64,000 nt of DNA from contig CALMIK010000046.1 in the NCBI GenBank assembly GCA_937863995.1, positions 88,655-152,654 of the forward strand. The letters run 5' to 3'. The notes under the pieces are model-generated. The model had not been told where the DNA came from. It did no database searches and saw only the letters and a program-made list of their open reading frames with translations. The translations under genes were made by a program, and so were the position numbers. Source of the DNA: an uncultured Chelatococcus sp. (GTDB taxonomy: Bacteria; Pseudomonadota; Alphaproteobacteria; Rhizobiales; Beijerinckiaceae). Shown in pieces: positions 26,628 to 36,111 of the stretch (position 1 is the first letter of the stretch; every line of letters starts with the position of its first letter).

Positions 26628-28139
26628 ATGACAAAACGAATAGGTGTTGCCGGCTTTCTTCATGAAACGAATACATTCGCCCCGTCACCAGCACGCATGG
26701 GCGATTTCATTCAGGGCGGCGGTTACATGCCGCTCGTCCGCGGCGCGGATGTCGTTGAGCGTTCGCGCGGCATCAACCTCGGCATTGCGGGCGCCATCGC
26801 CCACGCCGAGGCGCAGGGATGGGAGGTCGTGCCGGTGCTGTGGGCCGGGGCCATTCCTTCCGCCGCCGTCGAGGCAGCTGCCTTCGAGGCCATTGCCGGC
26901 GAGATCGTTGCCGGCCTGCGCGACGCCGGCCCGCTTGACGGCGTGTTTCTCGACCTGCACGGCGCCATGGTCGCGGAGCATGAGGACGACGGGGAAGGCG
27001 TGCTCCTTTCGCGCGTAAGGGAAGCGGTTGGCGCGCGGGTGCCCGTGGCCGTCGCCCTCGACCTGCACGGCAACATCACCGCGCGCATGTTCGAGGCGGC
27101 GGATGTCATGGTCGGCTTCCGCACCTATCCGCACGTCGACATGGCCGACACCGGCCGGCGCGCCGCGTCAGTCCTCGGCGACTTGATGGAACGGCCGCAG
27201 CCCTGGTTCCAGGCCATGCGCCGCATCGATTATCTCATCCCGATCGCCTGGCAATGCACGAGCGAGGAGCCCGCGAAAGGTCTCTACGATCTCGCCGCGG
27301 CGCAGGAGCGGGACGGACAGGTGACGTCCAGCTCGCTCTTCACCGGGTTCCCGGCAGCCGATTTTCCCGAATGCGGCCCTGTGGTCGTCACCTACGGTCG
27401 CGATAGCACGGCGGTGGACGCGGCGGCCGAAGCACTGCGCGACGCGGTCCTCGCGGCGGAACCGGCATTCTCCGGCACCTCCTACGAGCCCGAGGCGGGA
27501 GTGCGCGCGGCGATGGAGATTGCCCGCGCAGCCACACGACCCGTCGTCATCGCCGATACGCAGGACAATCCCGGCGCCGGCGGCGATTCCGACACCACCG
27601 GCATGCTGCGTGCGCTGGTGGCGTGCGGGGCGCGGGCGGCGGCGCTTGGATGCCTTTTCGATCCCGAGGCAGCGAAGGCGGCGCATGCCGCCGGAGAGGG
27701 AGCGCAGATCACGCTTGCGCTCGGCGGCCGCTCCGGCGTGCCCGGCGATGCGCCCTTCGTCGGAACGTTCACGGTCGAGCGTCTCTCGGACGGCAACGTC
27801 ATCGCGCCCGGCCCCTATTTCGGCGGGGCGCACATGCGGATGGGGCTCTCCGCCGCGCTGCGCATCGACGACATCCGCGTCGTCATCGTCTCGCACAAGG
27901 CGCAGATGGCCGACCGGGAACTCTACCGCATGGTCGGCATCGAGCCCGAGCGGCAAGCGATCCTCGTCAACAAGAGCTCGGTGCATTTCCGCGCGGACTT
28001 CGATCCCATCGCGGAAACCATCCTGGTGTGCACCGCGCCCGGTCCCATGCCGCTCAGCCCCGCCGTGCTCGCCTGGAAGCGCCTGCGGCCCGGAATCCGG
28101 CTCGAACCGCTCGGCCAGCCGTTCTCGCCGGCGGCATAG
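26628..28139 (+). CDS. M81 family metallopeptidase (MlrC/microcystinase-like)
   Basis: About 503 residues. The family opening KRIGVAGFLHETNTFAP, the GVFLDLHGAMV and LDLHGN motifs, and the downstream DNPGAGGDSDTTG and GGAHMRMG blocks are all present; these give the probable zinc ligands of the DUF1485/MlrC family. MlrC hydrolyses linearised microcystin, but most members have unknown peptide or amide substrates. ATG 26628 is preferred because homology starts at once; GTG 26598 and ATG 26619 are also in frame. It is the first gene of a catabolic operon. Confidence 0.87.
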   Translation: MTKRIGVAGFLHETNTFAPSPARMGDFIQGGGYMPLVRGADVVERSRGINLGIAGAIAHAEAQGWEVVPVLWAGAIPSAAVEAAAFEAIAGEIVAGLRDAGPLDGVFLDLHGAMVAEHEDDGEGVLLSRVREAVGARVPVAVALDLHGNITARMFEAADVMVGFRTYPHVDMADTGRRAASVLGDLMERPQPWFQAMRRIDYLIPIAWQCTSEEPAKGLYDLAAAQERDGQVTSSSLFTGFPAADFPECGPVVVTYGRDSTAVDAAAEALRDAVLAAEPAFSGTSYEPEAGVRAAMEIARAATRPVVIADTQDNPGAGGDSDTTGMLRALVACGARAAALGCLFDPEAAKAAHAAGEGAQITLALGGRSGVPGDAPFVGTFTVERLSDGNVIAPGPYFGGAHMRMGLSAALRIDDIRVVIVSHKAQMADRELYRMVGIEPERQAILVNKSSVHFRADFDPIAETILVCTAPGPMPLSPAVLAWKRLRPGIRLEPLGQPFSPAA

Positions 28140-28156
28140 CATCGGCTGACGTCGGC

Positions 28157-28186
28157 GTTTCCGGGAGGCGAAGTCTGTCCCGGAAC
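28157..28186 (+). terminator. Hairpin after the M81 gene
   Basis: CCGGGA (28161-28166) pairs with TCCCGG (28178-28183), and the flanking GTT/AAC extends the stem with one bulged T. There is no T-run, so it may slow transcription or protect a 3' end rather than terminate fully. Confidence 0.35.
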
Positions 28187-28273
28187 GATCTCCAGCCTTC
28201 GCGGGCTGCGCAGAAGTGTCGGTATAAAAATAATAAAAGCTAAAAATCCTGTTCTCCAGAGGGATAAAAAACC

Positions 28274-29956
28274 ATGTCGATCATCGGTCAGGAAAGAATT
28301 ATTCCGTCAGCGCGCTGTATTGGCGACGAAACTCATGCCCGGCGCCCGGCAAGCGGCCTCCGGGCGCGCGCATTGCGGGGCGGCGCGTTGCTCGGCGGCT
28401 TCGCGCTCCCGGCCCTGATGCTGGTCGCGGGGCTTTCAGCCGCGCCCGTCTCCGCCCAGACAGTCACCGCCGTGATGCACTCCGATCTGCGCGTTCTCGA
28501 TCCGGTCATCACCACCGCGCACATCACCCGCGACCACGCGTACATGATCTACGACGTGCTGATCGCGGTCGACGAGAACTTCAAGCCGCAGCCGCAGATG
28601 GCCGACTGGCAGGTATCCGACGACGGCAAGGTCTATACCTTCACGCTGCGCGACGGCCTGAAATTCCATGACGGCGCGCCCGTGACGGCGGCGGATGTCG
28701 TCGCGTCCCTCAAGCGCTGGGCCAAGCGCGACGCGGGCGGCCAGCTCGTCATGGACATCACCGCGTCGCTCGACGCCAAGGACGACAAGACGGTGGTGTG
28801 GACGCTCGAGAAGCCCTTCCCGCCGCTGCTCGACACCATCGCCAAGCAGTCGGCGCTGCCGCCCTTCATCATGCCGGCGCGCATCGCGGAGACCCCGGCC
28901 GACACCGCCATCAAGGAGCATATCGGCTCCGGGCCGTTCAAGTTCGTGCCGGAGGAGTTCCAGCCTGGCATCGGTGCCTCCTACGTTAAAAACAAGGACT
29001 ACGTGCCGCGCGGCGAGCCGGCGAGCTGGCTCGCGGGCGGCAAGGTGGTGAGCGTCGACAAGGTGCGGTGGCTCACGATGAGCGATGGCCAGACCGCCGT
29101 CAACGCACTCGCCAGCGGCGAGATCGACTACATCGAACAGGTGCCGGTCGATCTGGCACCGCTCCTCGACGGTGACGACAAGGTGGTGCTCGAACTGCGC
29201 GACCCGCTGGGATACCAGACGATGGGCCGGCTCAACTTCAAGCACCCGCCGTTCGACAATCAGAAGATCCGCCAGGCCGCCCTGCTCGCGCTCTCGCAGG
29301 AGCCCGTGCTGGCGACGATGATGGGCGATGCGAAGTTCTACAAGCCCTGCGGCGCCATCTTCGGCTGCGGCACGCCGCTGGCATCCGAGGCCGGGGCCGA
29401 GACACTCGTCGCCAAGGGCGATCCGGAGCGCGCGAAGGCGCTGCTCAAGGAGGCGGGCTACGACAACACGCCGGTCGTCATCATGCAGCCGACCGACGTT
29501 TCCAGCCTCACGGCCCAGCCCGTCGTCGCGGCCCAGCTGCTGCGCGCAGCCGGCTTCAACGTCGACATGCAGCCGATGGACTGGCAGACGCTGGTCGGCC
29601 GCCGCGCCTCCCAGTCGGCGCCCAAGGAAGGCGGCTGGAACATCTTCTTCACCAACTGGCAGATCCCGGAAATCGCCGGCCCGCTGAACAACGTCATGCT
29701 GAACGGTCGCGGTGACCAGGCGTGGTTCGGCTGGCCGCAGGACGCCGCAATCGAAAAGCTGAAGCAGGAGTTCATCGCGGCGACGACGCCGGAAGAGCAG
29801 GCGAAGATCGCGGCGCAGATCCAGGCTCACGCCATGGATAACGTGCTCTACATCCCGCTCGGCGAATACAACCCGCCCCAGGGGCGGCGCGCCAGCCTCA
29901 CGGACATGATCGGCGCGCCGATCCCCGTGTTCTGGAACCTCAAGAAGGCAGACTGA
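28274..29956 (+). CDS. Dipeptide/oligopeptide ABC transporter substrate-binding protein
   Basis: 560 residues, family-5 extracellular binding protein (DppA/OppA/NikA class). An unusually long positively charged N-terminus precedes the hydrophobic core GGALLGGFALPALMLVAG, with likely cleavage after VSA at about residue 61. Typical internal blocks are LRDGLKFHDGAPVTAADVV and GSGPFKF. GAGGGAT sits upstream of the ATG. It captures a peptide-like ligand in the periplasm for the transporter encoded by the next three genes. Confidence 0.92.
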   Translation: MSIIGQERIIPSARCIGDETHARRPASGLRARALRGGALLGGFALPALMLVAGLSAAPVSAQTVTAVMHSDLRVLDPVITTAHITRDHAYMIYDVLIAVDENFKPQPQMADWQVSDDGKVYTFTLRDGLKFHDGAPVTAADVVASLKRWAKRDAGGQLVMDITASLDAKDDKTVVWTLEKPFPPLLDTIAKQSALPPFIMPARIAETPADTAIKEHIGSGPFKFVPEEFQPGIGASYVKNKDYVPRGEPASWLAGGKVVSVDKVRWLTMSDGQTAVNALASGEIDYIEQVPVDLAPLLDGDDKVVLELRDPLGYQTMGRLNFKHPPFDNQKIRQAALLALSQEPVLATMMGDAKFYKPCGAIFGCGTPLASEAGAETLVAKGDPERAKALLKEAGYDNTPVVIMQPTDVSSLTAQPVVAAQLLRAAGFNVDMQPMDWQTLVGRRASQSAPKEGGWNIFFTNWQIPEIAGPLNNVMLNGRGDQAWFGWPQDAAIEKLKQEFIAATTPEEQAKIAAQIQAHAMDNVLYIPLGEYNPPQGRRASLTDMIGAPIPVFWNLKKAD

Positions 29957-29990
29957 GAGCGCTTTCAGGCAAAGCGGACGCCGCCACTAA

Positions 29991-30092
29991 AGCGTTTTCA
30001 AGCAAAGTGGATACCGCTTTGCGTGAAGAAAACGCGTTAAATCAGAAATTTAAAGCATTTTTGCGTTTCAACGAAACGTCGAAATGCTTTAA
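29991..30092 (+). repeat. Intergenic palindromic repeat element, copy 1
   Basis: The copy reads AGCGTTTTCAAGCAAAGTGG and onward, and ends in a hairpin with perfect 11-bp arms TTAAAGCATTT (30050-30060) and AAATGCTTTAA (30082-30092) plus an inner CGTTTC-AAC-GAAACG stem. Related copies lie at about 47696-47799 (opposite strand) and 51763-51845. It sits between the binding-protein and permease genes in a 269-bp non-coding stretch. Confidence 0.7.
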
Positions 30093-30101
30093 CCGGCCCC
30101 C

Positions 30102-30128
30102 CTTCCCGGACAGCGGATGTCCGGGAAG
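30102..30128 (+). terminator. Hairpin between binding-protein and permease genes
   Basis: CTTCCCGGACA (30102-30112) pairs perfectly with TGTCCGGGAAG (30118-30128) around a 5-nt loop. With no T-run it is best seen as a processing or attenuating hairpin, which would favour high expression of the upstream binding protein over the permeases. Confidence 0.45.
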
Positions 30129-30225
30129 CAGGACGGGCGCGGCCGGAAGGGAGGAAAAGACCGGCGGTAACGCCGGAGTGTTCCGGGCTGCCCTTTCATC
30201 AACTCTCCGGCGAGCGAGGATCCAC

Positions 30226-31167
30226 ATGCTGGCCTACATTCTCAAACGGATCGCTGCTGTCATTCCCGTCATGCTGCTGGTCGCGGTATTCGTGTTCCTG
30301 CTGCTGCGTCTAACCCCCGGCGACCCGGCAGCGATCATCGCGGGAGACGCCGCAACCCCCGCCCAACTCGAGCGCATCCGCGAGGCCATGGGCCTCAACC
30401 AGCCGATCCATATCCAGTTCATCGCCTGGATGGGCTCGCTGTTGCAGGGCGACCTCGGCGTCTCCCTCATCTCGGGCGTGCCGGTCATCGACATGATGAG
30501 CCAGCGCCTGGGGCCGACCATTTCCATCGCGCTGCTCACCATTGTCATCTCCGTCGTCCTCGCCATCCCCATGGGCGTGGCGGCGGCATGGCGGCGGGGC
30601 TCATGGGTCGACTACTGCGTCATGAGCTTCTCCGTGCTGGGCTTCTCCATGCCCGTGTTTCTGGTCGGCTATCTCCTGCTGCTGCTGTTCGCCGTCAACC
30701 TCGGCTGGCTGCCGGTGCAGGGCTTCACGCCCATCAGCAAGGGGATTTTGCCGTTTCTCGAACGGGCGATCCTGCCGGCGCTGACGCTGGCCTCGATCTA
30801 CATCGCGCTCATCGCCCGCATGACGCGCGCCAGCATGCTGGAGGTGCTGAGCGAGGACTATGTGCGCACGGCGCGGGCGAAGGGCGCGGGAGAGCGGCGC
30901 GTGCTGTTCACCCACGCGCTGCGCAACGCCGCCATCCCCATCGTCACGATCGTCGGCACCGGCTTCGCGCTGCTCATTTCCGGCGTCGTCGTCACCGAGA
31001 GCATCTTCAACATCCCGGGGATCGGCCGCCTGACGGTGGATGCGGTGCTGGCGCGGGACTACCCCGTCATCCAGGCGATGATCCTGCTGACGAGCGCGAT
31101 CTACGTCCTCATCAACCTGCTCATCGACATCTCCTACACCCTTTTCGATCCGAGGATCCGCTACTGA
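30226..31167 (+). CDS. Dipeptide ABC transporter permease (DppB-like)
   Basis: 313 residues. It starts MLAYILKRIAAVIPVMLLVAV behind GAGGA and has the DppB N-terminal motif RLTPGDPA, about six membrane segments, and the cytoplasmic EAA-type loop VRTARAKGAGERRVLF. The stop overlaps the next start (TGATG). It forms the membrane channel with the DppC-like protein. Confidence 0.93.
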   Translation: MLAYILKRIAAVIPVMLLVAVFVFLLLRLTPGDPAAIIAGDAATPAQLERIREAMGLNQPIHIQFIAWMGSLLQGDLGVSLISGVPVIDMMSQRLGPTISIALLTIVISVVLAIPMGVAAAWRRGSWVDYCVMSFSVLGFSMPVFLVGYLLLLLFAVNLGWLPVQGFTPISKGILPFLERAILPALTLASIYIALIARMTRASMLEVLSEDYVRTARAKGAGERRVLFTHALRNAAIPIVTIVGTGFALLISGVVVTESIFNIPGIGRLTVDAVLARDYPVIQAMILLTSAIYVLINLLIDISYTLFDPRIRY

Positions 31168-32048
31168 TGGCCCAGACAACCCGCCCCTCCGGGACACGAT
31201 CCATCCTGCGCTTCCTGCCGCTGCCGCGCATGGCGGCCCTTGGGATCGGTCCGAGCATCGCCGCCTTCGTGCTGTTAGCCATCATCGTCGTGACGATCCT
31301 GTCGCCATGGCTCGCGCCGCACGATCCCATGGCCATGTCGCCGCTCCAGCGGCTGAAGCCCGCGAGCGCCGACTACATCCTCGGCACGGATGCCTATGGC
31401 CGCGACCTCCTCTCCCGCGTCATCATCGGCGGCCGCATATCGCTGTTCATCGGCCTCGCGGCGGCGGCCGTCAGCGTGGCGCTCGGCGTGCTGATCGGCC
31501 TCGTGGCCGGCTTCTTCCGCACCGCCGACGCCGTCATCATGCGCATGATGGACGCGCTGATGGCCATGCCCTCGATCCTCATCGCCATCGCCCTCGTGGC
31601 GCTGAACGGGCCGAGCGTCGGCTCCGTCGTCGCGGCGATCACCATTCCCGAGATACCCCGCGTCGTGCGCCTGGTGCGCGCCGTGATCCTGACGGCGCGC
31701 GAGGAGCCCTATGTCGAGGCGGCGGCGGCGCTGGGATCGAGCACGTTCAAGATCCTGTTCCAGCACCTGCTCCCGAACACGATGGCGCCGATGATCGTTC
31801 AGGGCACGTATATCGTGGCGTCCGCCATCCTCACCGAGGCGATCCTCTCGTTCCTCGGCGCGGGCGTCAGCACCGAGATCCCGACCTGGGGCAACATCAT
31901 GGCGGAAGGGCGCACCTTCTTCCGCATCAAGCCCTCGCTGGTGCTGTGGCCGGGGCTGATGCTGACGCTGTGCATCCTCTCGATCAACCTGCTCGGCGAC
32001 GCCGTGCGCGATACGCTCGATCCCCGTCTCAAGATGCGCGAGGGCTGA
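31167..32048 (+). CDS. Dipeptide ABC transporter permease (DppC-like)
   Basis: 293 residues. It has one N-terminal membrane segment, the DppC motif HDPMAMSPLQRLKPAS followed by LGTDAYGRDLLSR, then five further segments and the EAA-type loop VEAAAALGSSTFKILF. It shares one base with the upstream stop and ends 3 bp before the ATPase start. Confidence 0.93.
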   Translation: MAQTTRPSGTRSILRFLPLPRMAALGIGPSIAAFVLLAIIVVTILSPWLAPHDPMAMSPLQRLKPASADYILGTDAYGRDLLSRVIIGGRISLFIGLAAAAVSVALGVLIGLVAGFFRTADAVIMRMMDALMAMPSILIAIALVALNGPSVGSVVAAITIPEIPRVVRLVRAVILTAREEPYVEAAAALGSSTFKILFQHLLPNTMAPMIVQGTYIVASAILTEAILSFLGAGVSTEIPTWGNIMAEGRTFFRIKPSLVLWPGLMLTLCILSINLLGDAVRDTLDPRLKMREG

Positions 32049-32051
32049 GGC

Positions 32052-33713
32052 ATGAAACTGCGCGACCGTAACTTTTCCGGCGCCCCCGTCGTTCTCGACG
32101 TCGAGAACCTCGTGGTCGGCCTGGCTCATACGTCAACGAGCGAACCCTTCCTGCACGGCATTTCGCTGCGCATCCACAAGGGGGAAACGCTCTGCCTCGT
32201 CGGCGAATCCGGCTCGGGCAAGTCCATCACCTCCCTGGCCACGATGGGGCTGCTGCCGAAGGGCTCGCTTGCCGTGCGCTCCGGGCGCATCATGCTCTCG
32301 GGCGAGAACCTGCTCGCGCTCGGCGAGGCGCAGATGCGGGCGATGCGCGCCACGCGCCTGTCCATGATCTTCCAGGAGCCGATGACCGCCCTCAACCCGG
32401 TCATGCCGGTCGGGCGGCAGATCACCGAGGTGCTCGATCTCCACACCCGTCTCGGCAAGGAAGAAAAGCGCGCCCGCGTGCTCGACATCATGCAGCAGGT
32501 GCACCTGCCCGATGTCGAGCGCATCTACCGCTCCTTCCCGCACCAGCTTTCCGGCGGGCAGCGGCAGCGCATCATGATCGCCATGGCGCTGATCCTCGAA
32601 CCCGTCCTGCTCATCGCCGACGAGCCGACGACCGCGCTCGACGTCACAACCCAGAAGCAGATCCTCTCCCTGATCGCCGAATTGCAGGAAAAGCACGGCA
32701 CGGCGGTGCTCTTCATCACCCACGACATGGGCGTGGTGGCGGAGATCGCCGACACCGTCTGCGTCATGCGGCACGGGCGGGTGGTGGAAAGCGGCCCGAT
32801 CGGAGAAATCCTGCGCGCCCCGCGGGAGGCCTACACGCGCGACCTGCTCGACGCCATCCCCGCGCTGACGCCGCGCGCGCCCCGTCCGGAGACGAAAGAG
32901 CCGCCGGTCATGGACGTGAGCGACCTCGGCAAGACCTATCACGTCGGCTCGCTGTTCAACCGACGCCCGCCCGTGAAGGCCGCGCAAGGCGTCACGTTCA
33001 CGCTGAAGCGCGGCCGCACGCTCGGCATCGTGGGCGAATCCGGCTCCGGCAAGTCGACGGTGGCGCGCTCGATCATGCGCCTCATCGATCCCACCGAGGG
33101 GCATGTCTACCTCGAGGGCCACGACATCGCCTACCTGCCCCACCCGCAGCTCAAGCGTCATCGCAAGCACCTGCAGGTGGTGTTCCAGGACCCCTTCCGT
33201 TCGCTCAACCCGCGCTGGACCATCGAGAAGAGCCTCATCGAGGGCCCTCTCAACTATGGCATCAGCCGGGACGAAGCCGTCGCGGAGGCCAGGCGCCTGC
33301 TCAAGATCGTCTCGCTGCCCGACGACGCCCTGAACCGCTATCCGCACCAGTTCTCGGGCGGACAGCGCCAGCGCATCGCCATCGCCCGCGCGGTCGCGCT
33401 GCGCCCGGACGTGCTGGTCGCGGACGAGGCCGTCTCCGCCCTCGATGTGTCGGTGCAGGCGCAGGTTCTCGACCTGCTCGCGGAACTGCAGGAGGCGGTC
33501 GGCATCGCCATCATCTTCATCACCCACGACCTGCGCGTCGCGGCGCAGATCTGCGACGACGTGATCGTGATGCAGCGCGGCATCGTGGTGGAACAGGGGC
33601 CGGCCGCCCAGGTGCTGGCCCATCCCCGCCACGAATACACCCGGACGCTCATCGACGCCGCGCCCGGGCGCTTCTGGGATTTCGCCGGCCGCCGCTATCT
33701 GGAGGCCGGCTAA
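32052..33713 (+). CDS. Fused dipeptide ABC transporter ATPase (DppD-DppF in one chain)
   Basis: 553 residues with two complete nucleotide-binding domains. The first (about 10-265) has GESGSGKS, LSGGQRQR and IADEPTTALD. The second (about 290-545) has GESGSGKS, FSGGQRQR and VADEAVSALD, where the usual DEPVSALD proline is alanine. Fused ATPases of this kind are common in alphaproteobacterial peptide transporters. It supplies energy to the two permeases just upstream. Confidence 0.94.
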   Translation: MKLRDRNFSGAPVVLDVENLVVGLAHTSTSEPFLHGISLRIHKGETLCLVGESGSGKSITSLATMGLLPKGSLAVRSGRIMLSGENLLALGEAQMRAMRATRLSMIFQEPMTALNPVMPVGRQITEVLDLHTRLGKEEKRARVLDIMQQVHLPDVERIYRSFPHQLSGGQRQRIMIAMALILEPVLLIADEPTTALDVTTQKQILSLIAELQEKHGTAVLFITHDMGVVAEIADTVCVMRHGRVVESGPIGEILRAPREAYTRDLLDAIPALTPRAPRPETKEPPVMDVSDLGKTYHVGSLFNRRPPVKAAQGVTFTLKRGRTLGIVGESGSGKSTVARSIMRLIDPTEGHVYLEGHDIAYLPHPQLKRHRKHLQVVFQDPFRSLNPRWTIEKSLIEGPLNYGISRDEAVAEARRLLKIVSLPDDALNRYPHQFSGGQRQRIAIARAVALRPDVLVADEAVSALDVSVQAQVLDLLAELQEAVGIAIIFITHDLRVAAQICDDVIVMQRGIVVEQGPAAQVLAHPRHEYTRTLIDAAPGRFWDFAGRRYLEAG

Positions 33714-33738
33714 CACCGTAAAAACAGAGGGCCAGCAT

Positions 33739-34932
33739 ATGCCTGTCATTCCTGCAATAGTTGAACGGTCGGCCGATCTCCTGTCGATATTCGAGGACCT
33801 GCACCGGCATCCGGAGCTTGGTTTCGAGGAAAGCCGCACCGCCGCCGTCGTCGCCGACAGGCTGCGCGCGTGGGGGGTCGACGAGGTCCACACCGGCATC
33901 GGCGCGACCGGCGTCATCGGCATCCTGCATGGCCGCGGGACGTTGGGCGGCGGCGGCAACCGCCGCGTGGGCCTGCGGGCCGACATGGACGCGCTGCCGA
34001 TCGAGGAGGCGTCCGGGCTCGCCTACACCTCCGGAAACCCGGGCAGGATGCATGCCTGCGGGCATGACGGCCACACCACGATGCTGCTCGGCGCCGCGCA
34101 ATATCTCGCCGCGACACGAGACTTCGCCGGCACGGCCGTCTTCATTTTCCAGCCCGCCGAAGAAGGTCTCGGCGGCGCGCGGCGCATGCTGCAGGAGGGG
34201 TTGTTCGAGCGCTTCCCCTGCGACGAGATATACGGCATGCACAACCAGCCGACAGGCAAGCCCGGCCATGCCACGCTGCGCAAGGGCGCGGCGATGGCCG
34301 GCGCGTCGTTCTTCGACATCCAGCTGCGGGGCCGGGGCAGCCACGCCGCCATGCCCCATCAGTCGCGCGACGTGCTGGTGATCGGCGCCGACCTCGTCCA
34401 GCAGTTGCAGAGCATCGTCAGCCGCAACGTGCGCGCCACGGATGCCTGCGTGGTCTCCTGCACGCAGTTCCACACCGGCTCCGCGTACAACATCGTCCCG
34501 GAAACGGCCACGATCACGGGGACGATCCGCTTCTTCAGCACGGAGGTGCGGGACCTCGTCCAGTCGCGCATGCGCGCCATCTGCGAGGGGCTCGCCCTCG
34601 GCCACGGCATCGCCATCGACGTCTCCTTCCGGGAGGTCTTCGACGTGCTGCCCAACGACGCCGAGCTGTCCGACGCCTACCTCGCGGCCGCCGCCGACGT
34701 GGTGGGCGCCGACAACGTCGCCGAGGAACCCGTGCCCTTCATGGGCAGCGAGGACTTCGCGGACATGCTGCGGCGCGTGCCGGGCAGCTACCTCAACCTC
34801 GGCCACGCCGGAACCGTTCCCCTGCACAATCCCGCGTTCGTGCTGTCCCCCGACATCCTGCCCGTCGGGGCCTCCATCTACGCGCGCATCATCGAAACCC
34901 GACTGCCCATCGACAAGGACCTGACCGCATGA
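33739..34932 (+). CDS. M20D amidohydrolase (hippurate hydrolase/IAA-amino-acid hydrolase-like)
   Basis: 397 residues. The HPELGFEE opening, RADMDALP, HACGHDGHTTMLLGAA (metal ligands), FQPAEEG (catalytic glutamate) and GSEDFADML are all present. The family removes N-acyl groups from amino acids or small peptides, using a dinuclear metal centre in the cytoplasm. It overlaps the next M20 gene by 4 bp and follows a peptide transporter, so it probably acts on the imported substrate. Confidence 0.92.
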   Translation: MPVIPAIVERSADLLSIFEDLHRHPELGFEESRTAAVVADRLRAWGVDEVHTGIGATGVIGILHGRGTLGGGGNRRVGLRADMDALPIEEASGLAYTSGNPGRMHACGHDGHTTMLLGAAQYLAATRDFAGTAVFIFQPAEEGLGGARRMLQEGLFERFPCDEIYGMHNQPTGKPGHATLRKGAAMAGASFFDIQLRGRGSHAAMPHQSRDVLVIGADLVQQLQSIVSRNVRATDACVVSCTQFHTGSAYNIVPETATITGTIRFFSTEVRDLVQSRMRAICEGLALGHGIAIDVSFREVFDVLPNDAELSDAYLAAAADVVGADNVAEEPVPFMGSEDFADMLRRVPGSYLNLGHAGTVPLHNPAFVLSPDILPVGASIYARIIETRLPIDKDLTA

Positions 34933-36062
34933 GCGCCCTCGACCTGCCCTTCGACACAGACGACATGGTGAACCGGCTGGAGCCATGGATCACGTGTGAA
35001 AGCCCCACCTTCGACGCTGCCGCCGTCGACCGCATGATGGATGTCGCCGCCTTCGACTTCGCGGCGGCGGGCGCGCATATCGAGCGCATCCCGGGGCGCA
35101 TGGGCTACGGCGGATCGCTGCGCGCGCGCTTCCCCCACCGCGACATGGGGGCGCCGGGCATCCTCGTTTCCGGCCATCTCGACACCGTCCACCCCGTCGG
35201 AACGCTGGAGAAGCTGCCGTTCCGCCGGGAGGGAGGGCTGTGTTACGGCCCCGGCATCCAGGACATGAAGGCCGGCAACTTCATCGCCCTCGAGGCCATC
35301 CTCCAGCTGCAGCGCGCCGCGCTGGAGACGCCGCTGCCCGTCACCTTCCTGCTCACCCCCGACGAGGAAGTCGGCACGCCCTCGACGCGCGAACTGATCG
35401 AGCAGGAAGCTCTGAAGCACCGCTACGTCCTCGTTCCCGAGCCCGCACTCGCGGATGGCGGCGCCGTCACGGGCCGCTATGCCATCGCCCGCTATAACAT
35501 GCGCACCGTCGGCCGTCCGAGCCACGCCGGCGCGGCGCTCGCGGACGGGCGCTCGGCCATTGCCCGCATGGCCCGGAAGATCCTCGAAATAGAGGCGATG
35601 ACGACCGACGACTGCACCTTCAGCGTCGGCGTCATCCATGGCGGGCAATGGGTGAACTGCGTGTCCTCCTCGTGCGAGGCCGAAGCGCTGAGCATGGCGA
35701 AGAAGCAGGAGGATCTCGACCGGGGCGTCGATCGCATGCTGGCGCTGGCGGACGAATCCGGCGACGTCGTCTTCGAGGTGAGGCGCGGCGTCACGCGGCC
35801 GGTGTGGGAACCGGACCAGCCGGGCACGATGGCGCTTTATGCCATCGCGCGCGATATCGCCCGGGAGATCGGCTTCGAGCTCACCCACGCCAGCGCGGGC
35901 GGCGGCTCGGACGGCAACTTTACCGGCGCGCTCGGCATTCCCACCCTCGACTCGATCGGCGTCCGCGGGGCGGGCCTGCATACGCTCAACGAGCATATCG
36001 AGGTGGCGAGCCTGCGCGAGCGCGCGCAGCTCTTCGCCGGCCTGTTCACGCGTCTGCGGTAA
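34929..36062 (+). CDS. M20 family metallopeptidase (ArgE/carboxypeptidase G2-like)
   Basis: 377 residues with VSGHLDTVHPVG and PGIQDMKAGN (metal ligands), TPDEEVGTPSTR (catalytic glutamate pair) and a C-terminal LHTLNEH. The pattern resembles carboxypeptidase G2, which cleaves C-terminal glutamate from folates and peptides. It is co-translated with the M20D gene, so the two hydrolases probably take successive bonds of one substrate. Confidence 0.9.
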   Translation: MSALDLPFDTDDMVNRLEPWITCESPTFDAAAVDRMMDVAAFDFAAAGAHIERIPGRMGYGGSLRARFPHRDMGAPGILVSGHLDTVHPVGTLEKLPFRREGGLCYGPGIQDMKAGNFIALEAILQLQRAALETPLPVTFLLTPDEEVGTPSTRELIEQEALKHRYVLVPEPALADGGAVTGRYAIARYNMRTVGRPSHAGAALADGRSAIARMARKILEIEAMTTDDCTFSVGVIHGGQWVNCVSSSCEAEALSMAKKQEDLDRGVDRMLALADESGDVVFEVRRGVTRPVWEPDQPGTMALYAIARDIAREIGFELTHASAGGGSDGNFTGALGIPTLDSIGVRGAGLHTLNEHIEVASLRERAQLFAGLFTRLR

Positions 36063-36111
36063 CGCCGCCCGGCCACAACGCGACACCCTCGTGAAGAAGG
36101 ATGAACCAGCC

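Noticed and set aside
30007..30225. N-terminal extension of the DppB-like permease through the repeat element
   Set aside because: The frame runs through a palindromic repeat and a hairpin. GAGGA and the family start are at 30226.
32052..33713. Loss of function in the second ABC domain because of DEAVSALD
   Set aside because: The Walker B aspartate and catalytic glutamate are intact; proline-to-alanine alone is not evidence of a dead ATPase.
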